Source: Acidovorax sp. RAC01
Lineage (GTDB): Bacteria; Pseudomonadota; Gammaproteobacteria; Burkholderiales; Burkholderiaceae_C
DNA length: 64,000 bases
Direction of reading: 5' to 3'
Assembly: GCF_001714725.1 (NCBI RefSeq)
Contig: NZ_CP016447.1
Coordinates: 620,001-684,000 of the forward strand
Below the pieces are notes generated by a model. That model saw only the letters and a program-made list of their open reading frames with translations, was not told the origin of the DNA and did no database searches. This document shows, one piece after another, positions 7,535-15,773 of the stretch (position 1 is its first letter; every line of letters begins with the position of its first letter). Both the position numbers and the translations under genes were made by a program.

Positions 7535-9022
7535 ATGCAAACCCCCGTTCACCCCGTCGATGAACACCTGCCCCTGGGCCGCCTGTCGGCGCTGGGCCTG
7601 CAGCATGTGCTGGTGATGTACGCCGGCGCAGTGGCCGTGCCACTCATCGTCGGTCGCGCACTCAACCTCACGCCCGACCAGGTCGCCATGCTGATCTCGG
7701 CCGACCTGTTTTGCTGTGGCCTGGTCACCCTGATCCAGGCGCTGGGCGCCACGCAGTGGTTCGGTATCCGCCTGCCGGTGATGATGGGTGTGACCTTTGC
7801 CGCCGTGGCGCCGATGGTGTCGATGGCACAGGCCACCGGCGGCACGGCTGGTGCGGGGCTGATCTTTGGCGCGGTGATCGGTGCGGGCGTGATCTCCATA
7901 CTGATTGCCCCCATCGTCAGCCGGCTGCTGCGGTTCTTTCCGCCGGTGGTCACCGGCACGATCATCACGGTCATCGGCATCAGCCTGATGCGCGTGGGCA
8001 TCAACTGGATTTTTGGCAACCCCGTGGGGCCCACCGCTCCCAACGTGGTGAACCCCGAGCACCTCAAATGGCTGGCCGAGGCGCAGTCTGCAGCCGGCGC
8101 ACCCGGCAGTGCCATTCCGCCCGTGCCCAAGGGCCTGGCCATCGTGCCCACCGTGCCCAACCCGCGCTATGCCGACCTGAGCGGCATCGGTATCTCGGCG
8201 CTCGTACTGGTTTCCATCCTGCTGATCGCGCGCTTTGCCAAAGGCTTCATCGCCAACATCTCGGTGCTGCTGGGCATCGTCATCGGGGCTGTGGTGGCTA
8301 CCGCGATGGGTCTGATGAACTTTGACAAGGTCGCCAAGGCGAACTGGTTCGACCTGGTGCTGCCCTTCGAGATCGCCACGCCCGTGTTCGACCCGATCCT
8401 GATCCTCACCATGACGCTGGTGATGATCGTGGTGATGATCGAATCCACCGGCATGTTCCTGGCGCTGGGCGACATGACCGACCGCAAGGTGGACCAGGCG
8501 GCCCTCACGCGTGGCCTGCGCACTGACGGCCTGGGCACGCTGCTGGGCGGCATCTTCAATACCTTCCCGTACACCAGCTTCTCGCAGAACGTGGGTCTGG
8601 TGGCCGTCACGGGCGTCAAGAGCCGCTTTGTGTGTGTGGCGGGCGGCGTGATCCTGATCGTGCTGGGTGTGCTGCCCAAGATGGCGGCGCTGGTCGAATC
8701 GCTGCCCACCATGGTGCTCGGTGGCGCGGGGCTGGTGATGTTCGGCATGGTGGCCGCCACGGGCATCCGCATCCTGGGCGGGGTGGACTTCAAGAACAAC
8801 CGTTTCAACGCGATGATCGTGGCGGTGTCGATCGGCGTGGGCATGATCCCGCTGATTGCGCCGAGCTTCCGCCAGTGGATGCCGCACGCCATCCACCCGC
8901 TGATCGAATCCGGTATCCTCCTGGCCTCGATCGCGGCCGTGGCCCTGAACGTTTTCTTCAATGGCGCCAGCCGCGACACCTCCGCTGCTGTGAATGCCGC
9001 ACGACAGGCCGACGCCCACTAG
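7535..9022 (+). CDS. NCS2 (NAT) family urate/xanthine permease
   Basis: 495 aa integral membrane transporter of the nucleobase:cation symporter-2 family, with ~12-14 hydrophobic segments. The NAT signature [QEP]-N-x-G-x4-T-[RKG] is present as QNVGLVAVTG at ~351-360, and the N-terminal segment SALGLQHVLVMYAGAVAVPLIVG is conserved. ATG 7535 is chosen because CAGGAG lies 7 bases upstream; the reading frame stays open further upstream but has no conserved sequence. The gene carries the same operator-like palindrome as uraH/gntR, which supports urate or xanthine as substrate. Which purine it carries cannot be told from sequence. A strong terminator follows at 9071. Confidence 0.92.
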   Translation: MQTPVHPVDEHLPLGRLSALGLQHVLVMYAGAVAVPLIVGRALNLTPDQVAMLISADLFCCGLVTLIQALGATQWFGIRLPVMMGVTFAAVAPMVSMAQATGGTAGAGLIFGAVIGAGVISILIAPIVSRLLRFFPPVVTGTIITVIGISLMRVGINWIFGNPVGPTAPNVVNPEHLKWLAEAQSAAGAPGSAIPPVPKGLAIVPTVPNPRYADLSGIGISALVLVSILLIARFAKGFIANISVLLGIVIGAVVATAMGLMNFDKVAKANWFDLVLPFEIATPVFDPILILTMTLVMIVVMIESTGMFLALGDMTDRKVDQAALTRGLRTDGLGTLLGGIFNTFPYTSFSQNVGLVAVTGVKSRFVCVAGGVILIVLGVLPKMAALVESLPTMVLGGAGLVMFGMVAATGIRILGGVDFKNNRFNAMIVAVSIGVGMIPLIAPSFRQWMPHAIHPLIESGILLASIAAVALNVFFNGASRDTSAAVNAARQADAH

Positions 9023-9070
9023 CGTCCTGCCTGGCCGCTGCCAGAAAACCCGCCACCGCCCGTGTGGCAC

Positions 9071-9104
9071 AACCCCCTGTCCGCCACGGCTGTCAGGGGG
9101 TTTT
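9071..9104 (+). terminator. Rho-independent terminator after the NCS2 permease
   Basis: AACCCCCTG (9071-9079) pairs with CAGGGGGTT (9094-9102), followed by TT. Placed 48 bp after the permease stop. Confidence 0.8.
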
Positions 9105-9111
9105 GGCCTTA

Positions 9112-9379
9112 GAGCCTGTTCAAAGTCTTTTTGGAGATCGCATTGGAGTGCAATCGGGAGGAGTGGATGCCTCGGATGCGCCGCATGGGCTCATGCCCAT
9201 GGAAGCAGCCGGGGCGTTCAATCACCCGATTTCACTCCAACCCTTCGGGCAAGTGCCTTGCCGGGCGGCCTGCGGCGTTGCGGCGCTTGTTGATAGCCGA
9301 GCTATCAACCGCACACCGCGCCTTGCATCCCATCCCGGCAAGGCACTTGTGCAACTCCAAAAAGACTTTGAACAGGCTC
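9112..9379. mobile_element. 268-bp MITE with perfect 25-bp terminal inverted repeats
   Basis: The ends are GAGCCTGTTCAAAGTCTTTT (continuing TGGAG) at 9112-9136 and the exact reverse complement at 9355-9379. The flanking TTA at 9109-9111 and 9380-9382 is a likely 3-bp target duplication. Internally a second inverted pair (CAAGTGCCTTGCCGGG near 9250, its inverse near 9335-9353) surrounds GTTGATAGC-CGA-GCTATCAAC. There is no transposase ORF. The TNA-type duplication is consistent with mobilisation by an IS5-like transposase (inference). With the terminator it accounts for the 9,023-9,472 gap. Confidence 0.85.
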
Positions 9380-9472
9380 TTATGCTCCATACGCATAAAC
9401 CTGCATGTGCGCCACCCACGCCATCGGGTACGCTTGTTTTCGCTTTACGCCCGCATTTCCAGGATTTTCCGA

Positions 9473-11785
9473 ATGACCCAGAACATTTCCGCCGCCGAAC
9501 AGGCCCTGCGCGACGCTGCGCGCGAATACCACCGCAACCCCACCCGGGGCAAGATTTCGGTCACCCCCACCAAGCCTTTGTCCAACCAGCGCGACCTGTC
9601 GCTGGCCTACTCGCCGGGCGTGGCCTATCCGTGCCTCGACATCGCTGCCGACCCCTCCAAGGCATTCGACTACACCTCGCGCGGCAACCTGGTGGCGGTG
9701 ATCACCAACGGCACGGCCGTGCTGGGCCTGGGTGACATCGGCCCGCTTGCCAGCAAGCCGGTGATGGAGGGCAAGGGTTGCCTGTTCAAGAAATTTGCCG
9801 GCGTTGATGTGTTCGACATCGAGCTGGCCGAGCGCGACCCCGACAAGCTCATCGAGATCATCGCGGCCCTGGAGCCCACGCTGGGCGGCATCAACCTCGA
9901 AGACATCAAGGCGCCCGAGTGCTTCTACATCGAGCGCGAACTCAGCAAGCGCATGAACATCCCGGTGTTCCATGACGACCAGCATGGCACGGCCATCATC
10001 AGCAGCGCGGCGCTGCTCAACGGCCTGGAGCTGGTGGGCAAACAAATCGACCAGGTCAAGATCGCCGTGTCGGGCGCAGGCGCGGCCGCCATTGCCTGCC
10101 TGAACGTGATGGTGGGCCTGGGCGTGAAGATCGAGAACGTCTTCGTCTGCGACTCCAAGGGTGTGATCTACGAAGGCCGCCCCGGTGGTTACGATGAGTC
10201 GAAGGCGCGCTACGCGCAAAAGACCGACGCCCGCACGCTGGCCGATGCGGTCAACGGCGCCGACGTGTTCCTGGGCTGCTCGGCCCCCGGCGTGCTCACG
10301 GCCGAGATGGTCAAGACCATGGCGCCGAAGCCCATCATCCTGGCCCTGGCCAACCCCGAGCCCGAAATCCGCCCCGAACTGGCCAAGGCCATCCGCCCCG
10401 ATTGCATCATCGCCACGGGCCGCTCGGACTACCCGAACCAGGTCAACAACGTTCTCTGTTTCCCGTACATCTTCCGCGGCGCACTGGACTGCGGCGCCAC
10501 CAAGATCACCGAGGCCATGAAGCTGGCCTGCGTGCGTCAGATCGCCGACCTGGCCAAGGCCGACATCAGCGAGGAAGTGGCCAGCGCCTATGCAGGCAAA
10601 GAGCTGACTTTCGGCCCCGACTACCTGATCCCCACGCCGTTCGACTCGCGCCTGATCCTCAAGATCGCGCCCGCCGTGGCCAAGGCCGCGGCCGAATCCG
10701 GCGTGGCCACGCGCCCCATCGAAGACATGGAGGCCTACAAGGAAACGCTGTCGCGCTTTGTCTACCAGACGGGCATGCTGATGCGCCCTGTGATCAACGC
10801 GGCCAAGGCCCTGCCTAATGCGCAAAAGCGCGTGGCCTACGCCGACGGTGAAGACGAGCGCGCCCTGCGCGCTGCGCAGATGGCGATTGACGACAAGATC
10901 GCCCAGCCCATCCTCGTTGGCCGCCCTGCAGTGATTGCTGCGCGCATTGCCAAGGCCGGGCTGCGCATGCAGCTGGGCAAGGATGTGGAGGTGTGCAACC
11001 CCGAAGACGACCCGCGCTTTCGCCAGTACTGGGAGCATTACCACCAGCTCATGAAGCGCAATGGCGCCTCGCCCGAAGTGGCCAAGGCCGCGGTGCGGCG
11101 CTCCAACACCATCATCGCTTCGCTGATGGTCAAGCTCGGCGATGCCGACGCCATGATCTGCGGCCTGGTGGGCACGTATGAGACGCACCTGGAGCGCATC
11201 CACAGCATCATCGGCCGCCAGGCCGGTGCCAGCGACTACGCCGCGCTGAACGCGCTGATGACCAACCAGGGCACCCTGTTCATCGCAGACACCTACGTGA
11301 ACGAAAACCCCACGGCCCAGCAGCTGGCAGACATTGCCTGGATGTCGGTGCAGGAAGTACAGCGCTTCGGTCTGCCGCCCAAGGTGGCGTTCCTGTCGCA
11401 CTCCAGCTACGGCTCCTCGAAGAAGCCCTCGGCCCGCAAGATGCGCGAAGCCCGCGACCTGTTCGTGGCGGCCCACCCCGAGATCGAGTGCGATGGCGAG
11501 CTGCACGGTGACGCCGCGCTGGAGCCTGGCATCCGCAAGAACTACCTGGCCGAAGCCGACACCACGCTCAACGATGCGGCCAACCTGCTGATCTGCCCCA
11601 ACCTGGATGCCGCCAACATCCTCTACAACGTGCTCAAGACCACCACCAGCGGCGGTGTGACGGTGGGGCCCATCCTGATGGGGGCCGCTGCCACGGCCTA
11701 CATCCTGACCCCCGCTGCCACGGTGCGCCGGGTGTTCAACATGACGGCCCTGGCCGTAGCCAGCGCAGCGGCACGGCCGCGCTGA
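9473..11785 (+). CDS. maeB: NADP-dependent malic enzyme (MaeB type, with phosphotransacetylase-like domain)
   Basis: 770 aa. Oxidatively decarboxylates malate to pyruvate, giving NADPH. Residues ~1-430 hold the malic enzyme catalytic and NAD(P)-binding domains: [11 protein letters not shown], the catalytic/metal segment [23 protein letters not shown] (dinucleotide-binding glycine motif), [10 protein letters not shown]. Residues ~440-765 are the C-terminal PTA-like domain typical of MaeB ([30 protein letters not shown]), which is regulatory rather than catalytic in this family. Full length for the family. ATG 9473 is the conserved MTQN... start. The gene has no evident link to the purine genes; its promoter region abuts the MITE, which ends 93 bp upstream. 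Confidence 0.95.
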   Translation: MTQNISAAEQALRDAAREYHRNPTRGKISVTPTKPLSNQRDLSLAYSPGVAYPCLDIAADPSKAFDYTSRGNLVAVITNGTAVLGLGDIGPLASKPVMEGKGCLFKKFAGVDVFDIELAERDPDKLIEIIAALEPTLGGINLEDIKAPECFYIERELSKRMNIPVFHDDQHGTAIISSAALLNGLELVGKQIDQVKIAVSGAGAAAIACLNVMVGLGVKIENVFVCDSKGVIYEGRPGGYDESKARYAQKTDARTLADAVNGADVFLGCSAPGVLTAEMVKTMAPKPIILALANPEPEIRPELAKAIRPDCIIATGRSDYPNQVNNVLCFPYIFRGALDCGATKITEAMKLACVRQIADLAKADISEEVASAYAGKELTFGPDYLIPTPFDSRLILKIAPAVAKAAAESGVATRPIEDMEAYKETLSRFVYQTGMLMRPVINAAKALPNAQKRVAYADGEDERALRAAQMAIDDKIAQPILVGRPAVIAARIAKAGLRMQLGKDVEVCNPEDDPRFRQYWEHYHQLMKRNGASPEVAKAAVRRSNTIIASLMVKLGDADAMICGLVGTYETHLERIHSIIGRQAGASDYAALNALMTNQGTLFIADTYVNENPTAQQLADIAWMSVQEVQRFGLPPKVAFLSHSSYGSSKKPSARKMREARDLFVAAHPEIECDGELHGDAALEPGIRKNYLAEADTTLNDAANLLICPNLDAANILYNVLKTTTSGGVTVGPILMGAAATAYILTPAATVRRVFNMTALAVASAAARPR

Positions 11786-11844
11786 ACGCCAGACCGAGGG
11801 AGTCCGTCAGCAGGGCATTGCGCCCTGCCGGGGTCCGGTGGGGA

Positions 11845-12663
11845 TCACCTCACTGGCACATCCACAAACCCGTCCACGGGCGGCAGGTGCTCGGCCAGCC
11901 AGCCTGAGTCGAGCTGCAGGGCCTGCTTGAGCTCGGCGGGCAGGCTGGCAATGGTGTCTGCCGCGGACATGGGTTCTTCGAGCCCGATTTCGGCCAGCAA
12001 CATGGCCACATGCACGATGCCGCCCTGCCGGCAAAACGGCGTGTGTGCCAGCGGGTCTTCGGCGGTTTCGAGCGCCAGCACCAGGCTGTCGGGGAAGCGC
12101 CAGCGCCGCGCCAGTTCGGCCGTGACCTGCGCCTCCGAAAACCCCAGCAGGGTGCGCTCGCGCTCCCATCGGCCGCCTGCATGGTGCGGCAGGTGCTCGA
12201 TGGCCTCGATCTGCTCGGGCGCCTTCTGCGCAATGATCAGCTCGCCCAGCCGCACCAGAAAACCCGCCATCCACGACTGCTGGGCATCGGCCCCCAGCGT
12301 GCGCGCCAGCCACTGCGCATAGCCGGCAATGGCCATGCTTTCCTTCCAGAAGGCCGTGGCATCCACCCCTGGCGCGTCCTTGAACACGCCCGACATGCAC
12401 GCCGCCAGCGCCAGCGTGCGCACCTGGTTGAGCCCCACCATGGTGATGGCGTCGTCCAGCGACGCCACCTGGCGCGGCAGGCCAAAACGGGCGCTGTTGG
12501 CCAGGCGGATCAGCTTGGCCGTGAGGGCCGGGTCCTTGGCGATGGCGCTGCGCACCTTCTCGAACGGGATGTCATCGTCGCGCATGGTCGCTATCAGCTC
12601 ACGCGCCACGTCGGGCATGGTGGGCAATTGCACGTTCTCGAAAAACTCTGACACCTTGGGCAT
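11845..12663 (-). CDS. HDOD domain protein
   Basis: 272 aa. An HDOD domain (degenerate HD-like output domain found in signalling proteins) covers roughly residues 15-210: LPTMPDVARELIATMRDDDIPFEKV, IAKDPALTAKLIRLANSARFG, SLDDAITMVGLNQVRTLALAACM. The start MPKVSEFFENVQLP at 12663 is the family's usual N-terminus and is preceded by AAGGGGA; the open frame extends further upstream without conserved sequence. No second signalling domain is present. It converges on maeB and is divergent from the ABC importer. Partners are not identifiable from context. Confidence 0.88.
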   Translation of the reverse strand: MPKVSEFFENVQLPTMPDVARELIATMRDDDIPFEKVRSAIAKDPALTAKLIRLANSARFGLPRQVASLDDAITMVGLNQVRTLALAACMSGVFKDAPGVDATAFWKESMAIAGYAQWLARTLGADAQQSWMAGFLVRLGELIIAQKAPEQIEAIEHLPHHAGGRWERERTLLGFSEAQVTAELARRWRFPDSLVLALETAEDPLAHTPFCRQGGIVHVAMLLAEIGLEEPMSAADTIASLPAELKQALQLDSGWLAEHLPPVDGFVDVPVR

Positions 12664-13007
12664 GGCGGGGTCCCCTTGTTGGTTGTTGGTTGTGTGGTGG
12701 GCTGTCGCCATGTCGTTGTACCACCGGGCCCCGTGGCTGCCCTTCGCGTTTGTCCCGATACAGGCGGCGCGCATTGCAACAGGGGCCATCGGCCGCGCGC
12801 ACCATTTCGGGAAACCCTGCATGGCAGAGCGCACCATTGCGGTGAACAATATGCACGCACAGCAAGCGCGGCGCCACAAAGCAGGCACCGATTTTGCTGT
12901 CAGCGCAGCAGGTCACCGGCGGCATGGCGCCTGCCGGGTTTTCCAGCGACAGCCATTGTTTTTCTCTCTCCGTATTTCCCCATCCGATGCCTGACAGGAG
13001 CCCCACA
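12664..13007. promoter_or_regulatory. Divergent promoter region with candidate NtrC-like site and -24/-12 element
   Basis: 344 bp without a gene between the HDOD gene and the ABC importer. GCACC-ATTGC-GGTGA at 12831-12845 resembles the NtrC site (GCACC-N5-GGTGC, one mismatch). GG at 12921-12922 and GC at 12933-12934 have the 10-base separation of a sigma-54 promoter, although the -12 element CCTGCC is poor. Both are visual matches only. Confidence 0.25.
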
Positions 13008-14039
13008 ATGCAAAAACGAACTTTCCTCCAGACCGCCGCTGTGCTCGCCCTTGCCAGCACCGCGCAGCTGGTCCAGGCACAACAAACCACACCCATCAAG
13101 TTCCAGCTGGACTGGCGTTTCGAAGGCCCTGCCGCGCTGTTCCTGCAGCCAGTGGCCAAGGGCTATTTCAAGGCCGCAGGCCTGGATGTGACGGTGGACT
13201 CCGGCAACGGCTCGGGCGGCGCGGTGCAGCGCGTGGCCTCCGGCACGTACGACATGGGGTTTGCCGACCTGGCCGCCGTGATGGAGTTCCACGCCAACAA
13301 CCCCGACGCACAAAACAAGCCGGTGGCCGTGATGATGGTCTACAACAACACCCCGGCATCGGTGATGGCCCTCAAGAAAAGCGGCATCGCCAAACCCGCC
13401 GACCTGGCTGGCAAGAAACTGGGCGCGCCCGTGTTCGACGCCGGCCGCCGCGCGTTCCCCATCTTCCAGAAGGCCAACGGCATCGGCAACGTGACCTGGA
13501 CCGCCATGGACCCTCCGCTGCGCGAGACCATGCTGGTGCGCGGCGATGTGGATGCCATCACCGGCTTCACCTTCACCTCGCTGCTGAACCTGGAGGCCCG
13601 CGGCGCCAAGGCCGCCGACGTGGTCGTGCTGCCCTATGCCGACTTCGGCGTGAAGCTCTACGGTAACGTGATCATCGCGAGCCCCAAGCTGATCAAGGAG
13701 AACCCGGCCGCCGTCAAGGCGTTCCTGTCGGCCTTTGCCAAGGGTGCCAAGGAAGTCCTCGCCAACCCTGCCGCGTCCATCGAGCATGTGAAGGCCCGCG
13801 ACGGCATCGTCAACGTGCCGCTGGAAACCCGCCGCCTGCAGCTGGCCATCGACACCGTCATCAACAGCCCCGACGCCCGCGCCGAAGGCTTTGGCCGCGT
13901 GGTGCCAGGGCGCCTGTCGCTGATGGCATCGCAGGTATCTGACGCGTTCAACACCAAGACGCGCGTGAACCCCGACGACGTGTGGAACCCAGGCTTCCTG
14001 CCCAGCGCAGCCGAGCTGAACGTGCTTCCCAAGAAGTAA
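13008..14039 (+). CDS. ABC transporter substrate-binding protein (SsuA/THI5-like)
   Basis: 343 aa. A signal peptide (MQKRTFLQTAAVLALASTAQ...VQA) precedes a periplasmic binding fold of the NMT1/THI5/SsuA class: TPIKFQLDWRFEGPAALFLQP, VDSGNGSGGAVQRVASGTYDMGF, and ADLAGKKLGAPVFDAGRRAFP. CAGGAG lies 9 bases before the ATG at 13008. It heads a three-gene importer with an ATPase and a permease. Family members bind sulfonates, nitrate, thiamine precursors, pyrimidines and other small organics; the ligand cannot be told here. Nearness to purine genes is only weak evidence, since maeB and an HDOD gene intervene. Confidence 0.88.
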   Translation: MQKRTFLQTAAVLALASTAQLVQAQQTTPIKFQLDWRFEGPAALFLQPVAKGYFKAAGLDVTVDSGNGSGGAVQRVASGTYDMGFADLAAVMEFHANNPDAQNKPVAVMMVYNNTPASVMALKKSGIAKPADLAGKKLGAPVFDAGRRAFPIFQKANGIGNVTWTAMDPPLRETMLVRGDVDAITGFTFTSLLNLEARGAKAADVVVLPYADFGVKLYGNVIIASPKLIKENPAAVKAFLSAFAKGAKEVLANPAASIEHVKARDGIVNVPLETRRLQLAIDTVINSPDARAEGFGRVVPGRLSLMASQVSDAFNTKTRVNPDDVWNPGFLPSAAELNVLPKK

Positions 14040-14050
14040 CTCGGCCTCTT

Positions 14051-14115
14051 TGCTACAAAATAGATAGCTACCATCGCTTACAAATCAAGCGCTAGGAGCT
14101 ATTTTTTACTTAAAT
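14051..14115. repeat. AT-rich intergenic element (member b)
   Basis: Read on the minus strand it gives TAGCGCTTGATTTGTAAGCG followed by a TAGCTATCTATTTTGTAGC-like palindrome, matching the order seen at 28,213, 52,827 and 56,779. It sits between the binding-protein and ATPase genes of the ABC importer and may change expression between them. Confidence 0.65.
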
Positions 14116-14121
14116 ACCGTC

Positions 14122-14946
14122 ATGCAGGCTGCCGATTCCTATTTCGTGGACTTCAGCGACGTCTGGCTCGCCTACAACGAAGAGCTGCGCGCCCAGAACC
14201 ACTTTGCCGTCGAGGCCATCGACCTGAAGGTGCGCCGTGGCGAATTCATCGCCATCGTCGGGCCCTCGGGCTGTGGCAAGTCCACCTTCATGAAGCTGGC
14301 CACGGGACTGAAGATGCCTTCCATGGGCAAGATCCTCATCGACGGGAAGCCCGTGACCGGCCCGCTCAAGATCTCGGGCATGGCCTTCCAGGCGCCCTCG
14401 CTGCTGCCCTGGCGCACCACGGTCGACAACGTGCTGCTGCCGCTGGAGATCGTGGAGCCCTACCGCAGCAACTTCAAGCAAAAGCGCAAGGAATACGAGG
14501 AGCGCGCCCGCAAGCTGCTGCAGAAGGTGGGCCTGGCGGGTTACGAAGACAAGTTTCCGTGGCAGCTGTCGGGCGGCATGCAGCAGCGCGCCAGCATCTG
14601 CCGCGCCCTCATCCACGAGCCCAAGATGCTGCTGCTGGACGAACCGTTCGGCGCACTGGATGCCTTCACGCGCGAGGAGCTGTGGTGCATCCTGCGCGAC
14701 CTGTGGACGGAGCAGCAATTCAACGTGATCCTGGTCACGCACGACCTGCGCGAATCCGTGTTCCTGGCCGACACCGTGTACGTGATGAGCAAGAGCCCTG
14801 GCCGCTTCGTGGTGAAGAAAGAGATCGAACTGCCGCGCCCGCGCGACCTGGAGATCACCTACACCAAGGAATTCACCGACATCGTGCACGAGCTGCGCGG
14901 GCACATCGGCGCCCTGCGCAAAGCTGGCGCCCCCATCCAGCAATAA
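14122..14946 (+). CDS. ABC transporter ATP-binding protein (SsuB/TauB type)
   Basis: 274 aa. A complete ABC ATPase: Walker A GPSGCGKST (~residues 50-58), Q-loop around MAFQAPSLLPWR, signature LSGGMQQRASICRAL, Walker B LLLDEPFGALDAFTREEL, switch His VTHDLRES. The LPWRT...PFGALDAFTR pattern is characteristic of the nitrate/sulfonate/taurine/thiamine-precursor group. It drives import with the permease 17 bp downstream. It is separated from the binding-protein gene by 82 bp that hold an AT-rich repeat. Confidence 0.93.
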   Translation: MQAADSYFVDFSDVWLAYNEELRAQNHFAVEAIDLKVRRGEFIAIVGPSGCGKSTFMKLATGLKMPSMGKILIDGKPVTGPLKISGMAFQAPSLLPWRTTVDNVLLPLEIVEPYRSNFKQKRKEYEERARKLLQKVGLAGYEDKFPWQLSGGMQQRASICRALIHEPKMLLLDEPFGALDAFTREELWCILRDLWTEQQFNVILVTHDLRESVFLADTVYVMSKSPGRFVVKKEIELPRPRDLEITYTKEFTDIVHELRGHIGALRKAGAPIQQ

Positions 14947-14963
14947 CGGCCTCGAGATACACC

Positions 14964-15731
14964 ATGCACAAGAAAACCGTAGAGCGCTGGTCGCCCTGGA
15001 TACTGCTGACCGCCACCATCGTGCTGTGGCAGATCATCTGCTCGGCCTTCAACGTGTCGGAGTTCATTTTCCCCAGCCCCTGGGCGATCGGCATGCAGCT
15101 GGTGGAGTTCAGCGGCGTCATCGCCGGGCACGCGTGGCGCACCTTCTGGGTCACCATGGCCGGGTTCGGAATCGCCATCGTGGTGGGGGTGCTGCTGGGC
15201 TTCATCATCGGATCGTCGCGCCTGGCGTATGCCGCGGTGTACCCGCTGATGACGGCCTTCAACGCCCTGCCCAAGGCGGCGTTCGTGCCCATCCTGGTGG
15301 TGTGGTTCGGCATTGGCGTGGGGCCGGCCATCCTCACGGCGTTCCTCATCAGCTTCTTTCCGATCATGGTGAACATCGCTACCGGGCTGGCCACGCTGGA
15401 GCCCGAACTGGAAGACGTGCTGCGCGTGCTGGGTGCCAGGCGCTGGGACGTGCTCACCAAGGTGGGCCTGCCGCGCTCCATGCCGTACTTCTACGGTTCG
15501 CTCAAGGTCGCCATCACCCTGGCCTTTGTCGGTACCACGGTGTCGGAGATGACCGCAGCCAACGAAGGCATTGGCTATCTGCTCATCAGCGCTGGCTCGT
15601 CGATGCAGATGGGCCTGGCCTTTGCGGGACTGATGGTGGTGGGCGCCATGGCGATGGTGATGTACGAGCTGTTTAGTGCGCTGGAAAAGCACACGACCGG
15701 CTGGGCGCACCGGGGCTCCCAAGGGGAGTAA
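14964..15731 (+). CDS. ABC transporter permease (SsuC/TauC type)
   Basis: 255 aa with about six membrane segments and the inner-membrane EAA-like loop (LEPELEDVLRVLGARRWDVLTKVGLPRS). It pairs with the upstream ATPase and the binding protein to form a small-molecule importer. ATG 14964 follows the ATPase stop by 17 bp. The C-terminus converges on the large sensor kinase gene, leaving 42 bp between stops. Confidence 0.92.
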   Translation: MHKKTVERWSPWILLTATIVLWQIICSAFNVSEFIFPSPWAIGMQLVEFSGVIAGHAWRTFWVTMAGFGIAIVVGVLLGFIIGSSRLAYAAVYPLMTAFNALPKAAFVPILVVWFGIGVGPAILTAFLISFFPIMVNIATGLATLEPELEDVLRVLGARRWDVLTKVGLPRSMPYFYGSLKVAITLAFVGTTVSEMTAANEGIGYLLISAGSSMQMGLAFAGLMVVGAMAMVMYELFSALEKHTTGWAHRGSQGE

Positions 15732-15773
15732 CAGCACCGCAGCGGCCGCCCAAGCCCCCCTGTGACCGCAAGC

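Noticed and set aside
11805..11832. Terminator between maeB and the HDOD gene
   Set aside because: GCAGGGC/GCCCTGC can pair but there is no T-tract on either strand; evidence is too weak.
13008..15731. ABC importer as a urate or allantoin transporter
   Set aside because: The family is too broad, and maeB and an HDOD gene separate it from the urate genes; no shared GTGTATACAC site upstream.
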